From Pelosinus sp. (GTDB lineage Bacteria > Bacillota > Negativicutes > Propionisporales > Propionisporaceae), in the NCBI GenBank assembly GCA_021372375.1, contig JAJFUN010000198.1:19779-83778 (forward strand): DNA of 64,000 bases, given 5' to 3'. Shown piece after piece: positions 62,062 to 64,000 of this stretch. Position 1 is the first letter of the stretch; each line of letters begins with the position of its first letter. The notes under the pieces were generated by a model, which saw only the letters and a program-made list of their open reading frames with translations, had not been told where the DNA came from and did not search any database. The translations under genes were made by a program, and so were the position numbers.

Positions 62062-64000
62062 CTAATTTAACTCTCTACTAACATATATTACTCCTACGGA
62101 ATCAGCTTGAACACCCCACTTATCCTGTACTGTAAGTAGACCCGTAGCGGCCAGTACTTTAAGACCGGCACCAGAGTCTTGACTTAGTTCAACGGCTTCT
62201 GAATTGAGCGGCTTAACAAGTAAGGCACCATCTTTAAAGGATGCACTAAATTCAGCGATACTGCCATCTGCTCTTGCCAGTTTAAAGGTTTCCGTTCTTA
62301 CGTTGCCTGCAGGTTCTTGAGGCAAATCAGCCTTTGTTTGTGCTGTCGGAGTTGCCGCAGAAGTCACTGTTACTGAACTGCCTGTAGAAGATATATTACA
62401 AGTATCTACTACGGAAGCCGTGCCTTGCCCTCCTACAGTAACTAAAGCAACACCATTGGCATTTACCTGATTAGTGCTCGGAGTACTATTTCCTGTACCT
62501 GCCGCCGAAGATGCGCTATTTGCACTAGGCAAAGTTATCGTCACGGATTGACTGGTTATTGTCATCGGATAGCTTTGCGTCTGATTGCCTATGGCAACAA
62601 GACTTACTTTACCAGCTAGATCAGCTCCACTCGTAGCTGCTTCTGGGGTAGAAGCAGCTTTACTTGTATTTCCTGATGGACTTGCAGTCGTCGATGTAGT
62701 TGTTGCTGCTGGCGTATTGCTGCTAGTAGCTGCCGGAGAAGTGCTAGGCGAGGAAGCAGCTGCTAGATCAGCCCCACTCGCAGGGGCTCCTGGGGTAGAA
62801 GCGGCTTTACTTGCAGTTCCTGATGGGCTTGCAGTCGTCGATGTAGTTGTTGCTGCTGGCGTATTGCTGCTAGTAGTTGCTGGAGAAGTGCTAGGCGAGG
62901 AAGCAGCAGGTGGTGTATTCCCGCCGGCATTAATACCTCCTCTATCGACTTGCACTGCTGGAGTTTCAGGAACAGCTGCTGGAGTTGCTGCCGGTTGTAC
63001 CGGGTTGTTTATTACAGTATTTTTAGCAGCTTCTGTTGACTGATTGTTATTTATGTCAGCAGTTGTAGTATAAGGACTAATTTGATAATTATCTGCATCT
63101 GCTCCGGTTAGTCTAAGTCCAGTTACTGTCACTGTTTTCCCTATCCCAATGCCAGCACTGTCAAAGGTACCCTGTGCATTAGCATCTGTTATATTCACTA
63201 TGTCTCCGCTGATTACATTACTAATGCTCATATTACCGGTATTTAAGGTAGCAGTTGTATTGCTGTCATAGGCTTTACTTTGAGCAGTTATACCGCTTAC
63301 GGTAATGGCTTTCTTAGTAATCTTTGCAGTGGTAGTGGCTGTGTCTGCTATGCTGTAGTTACTTGCCAAACCGCCATTCAATCCATCACTAAGGCTTATG
63401 CCGGATACCGTGACGGTTTTGCTATCAACGGCATTTTTGTCATTGAAGGCTGCATTAGTTGAGTTGATTCCTACCGTTTCACTATCTACAAAACCGCTTA
63501 CTTTATATCCAGTTACCGTTGCCCCAGCATTACCATCGTAAGTTTTATTTTGGACAGTAATTCCACTTAAGGTTAAAGTTTTCGGAGTAATAGTGTATTG
63601 TACGCTGGGCGTAAAGGTTATCGCATAGTTAGCTCCCCCATTACCGTCATCAATCCCTAATGTTCCCCGCGTAATAGCGTAGTTGCCTGCGTTCTTGCTG
63701 ATACCTGCTAGCCCCATGGTTCCTTTGAAAAGGTCGCCTGTTACAAGATCACTAGCACCACCATGAGTTAAGTTGGCTACAACAGGAATAGACCCGTTAT
63801 ATTCCATATGTTGACCAGTCGTTGGCGTAATGGTTATGGCTTTGGGAGCAATGGTAAGAATGCCTGTGGTATTGCCCGATGTATCAATTTCATAGTTACC
63901 TGCTGCCGGGCCGGTAAGACCTGTCACTTTCTCTGTATAGGCACCAGCATTGGTTTTATTCGTTAGCGTTACGGGTGCGCTGCCGCTATATGTTCCTACT
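62062..64000 (-). CDS. YDG/MBG-repeat exoprotein (adhesin), N-terminus outside window
   Basis: At least 645 residues; the frame is open through the right window edge (VGTYSGSAPVTLTNKTNAGA), so the ATG or GTG codons within are not the start. Repeats of about 80 residues contain NKTYDGNAGATVTGY and SKAYDSNTTATL, the YDG domain of filamentous-haemagglutinin-like secreted proteins. A Ser/Thr/Ala/Pro-rich linker with a duplicated 147-bp unit leads to a C-terminal domain of about 150 residues (TETFKLARADGSIAEFSASF) of unknown role. Such proteins are exported across the outer membrane by two-partner secretion. Confidence 0.85.
   Translation of the reverse strand, partial: VGTYSGSAPVTLTNKTNAGAYTEKVTGLTGPAAGNYEIDTSGNTTGILTIAPKAITITPTTGQHMEYNGSIPVVANLTHGGASDLVTGDLFKGTMGLAGISKNAGNYAITRGTLGIDDGNGGANYAITFTPSVQYTITPKTLTLSGITVQNKTYDGNAGATVTGYKVSGFVDSETVGINSTNAAFNDKNAVDSKTVTVSGISLSDGLNGGLASNYSIADTATTTAKITKKAITVSGITAQSKAYDSNTTATLNTGNMSISNVISGDIVNITDANAQGTFDSAGIGIGKTVTVTGLRLTGADADNYQISPYTTTADINNNQSTEAAKNTVINNPVQPAATPAAVPETPAVQVDRGGINAGGNTPPAASSPSTSPATTSSNTPAATTTSTTASPSGTASKAASTPGAPASGADLAAASSPSTSPAATSSNTPAATTTSTTASPSGNTSKAASTPEAATSGADLAGKVSLVAIGNQTQSYPMTITSQSVTITLPSANSASSAAGTGNSTPSTNQVNANGVALVTVGGQGTASVVDTCNISSTGSSVTVTSAATPTAQTKADLPQEPAGNVRTETFKLARADGSIAEFSASFKDGALLVKPLNSEAVELSQDSGAGLKVLAATGLLTVQDKWGVQADSVGVIYVSRELN
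62615..62908 (-). repeat. two tandem 147-bp units in the adhesin linker
   Basis: Two nearly identical head-to-tail copies encode about 49 residues each (SSPSTSP, SNTPAATTTSTTASPSG, SGADLA). They differ by a few substitutions. The unit number may vary by slippage or recombination. Confidence 0.85.

Noticed and set aside
62585..63043. 152-codon plus-strand open frame opposite the adhesin
   Set aside because: It is the reverse complement of the Ser/Thr/Ala repeat linker and has repetitive, low-complexity composition.

Overview
The window reads as chromosome of a spore-forming, outer-membrane-bearing Firmicute (Negativicutes, probably Sporomusaceae). Evidence: a periplasmic Skp/OmpH chaperone, a small beta-barrel protein ending in Phe, a very large YDG-repeat exoprotein, a FlgO-like secreted protein, a T-box leader, a DUF3231 protein and an orphan sporulation-type histidine kinase, together with Firmicute-style AGGAGG ribosome sites and TTG/GTG starts. 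The genus is inferred, not proven.

Layout. 1-19.4 kb is ordinary chromosome: a coiled-coil protein (partial), a CsoR-CopA copper operon with its operator, a PAS-GGDEF cyclase, a SEC-C protein, a Cache histidine kinase divergent from a branched-chain-type binding protein, a DMT exporter, exonuclease III, LysE exporter, guanine deaminase, TspO, a TPR protein, an alpha/beta hydrolase, an ArsB/YbiR-type transporter and a PNPOx-like protein.

19.5-36.3 kb is a 16.8-kb genomic island inserted in a tRNA-Val(CAC) gene. A 53-bp direct repeat of the tRNA 3' half marks both ends and a decayed integrase tail sits beside the intact tRNA. The island is a defence locus. It carries an AbiEi/AbiEii toxin-antitoxin pair with a symmetric double operator, a RloC/PrrC-like zinc-hook ATPase with a candidate anticodon-nuclease site, a remnant of a DUF1524/DUF5655 type IV restriction protein, and a complete type I R-M system (hsdM, hsdS, hsdR) with its own tyrosine recombinase. 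The R-M locus contains two HsdS units of the same design, each with an invertible C-terminal half: one is ON, one is OFF. The right part holds a small membrane protein, a DEDDh exonuclease with zinc ribbons, a WYL regulator and an unknown 176-aa protein. The exonuclease and unknown genes share the same 24-bp palindrome at the same distance from the -10 box; these genes are the best candidate for an undescribed system.

36.3-64 kb returns to chromosome: HtrA protease, a DnaA-box-rich intergenic region, a purple-acid-phosphatase-like enzyme, half-size TauE, DapA, Skp plus a small gene broken by an in-frame TGA, a CstA pyruvate-type transporter with its LytS/LytTR two-component system and LytTR sites, DUF2089/SHOCT genes behind a 25-bp-arm palindrome, an outer-membrane barrel, gltX with tRNA-Glu, an FAH-family hydrolase, and a T-box-controlled iorA-iorB-paaK operon whose specifier reads Trp (UGG), suggesting tryptophan synthesis from indoleacetate. 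Then come an ATPase pseudogene, DUF3231, tRNA-Lys and tRNA-Gln, a tandem dynamin (DynA), a DctP fragment and the start-less YDG adhesin that runs off the end.
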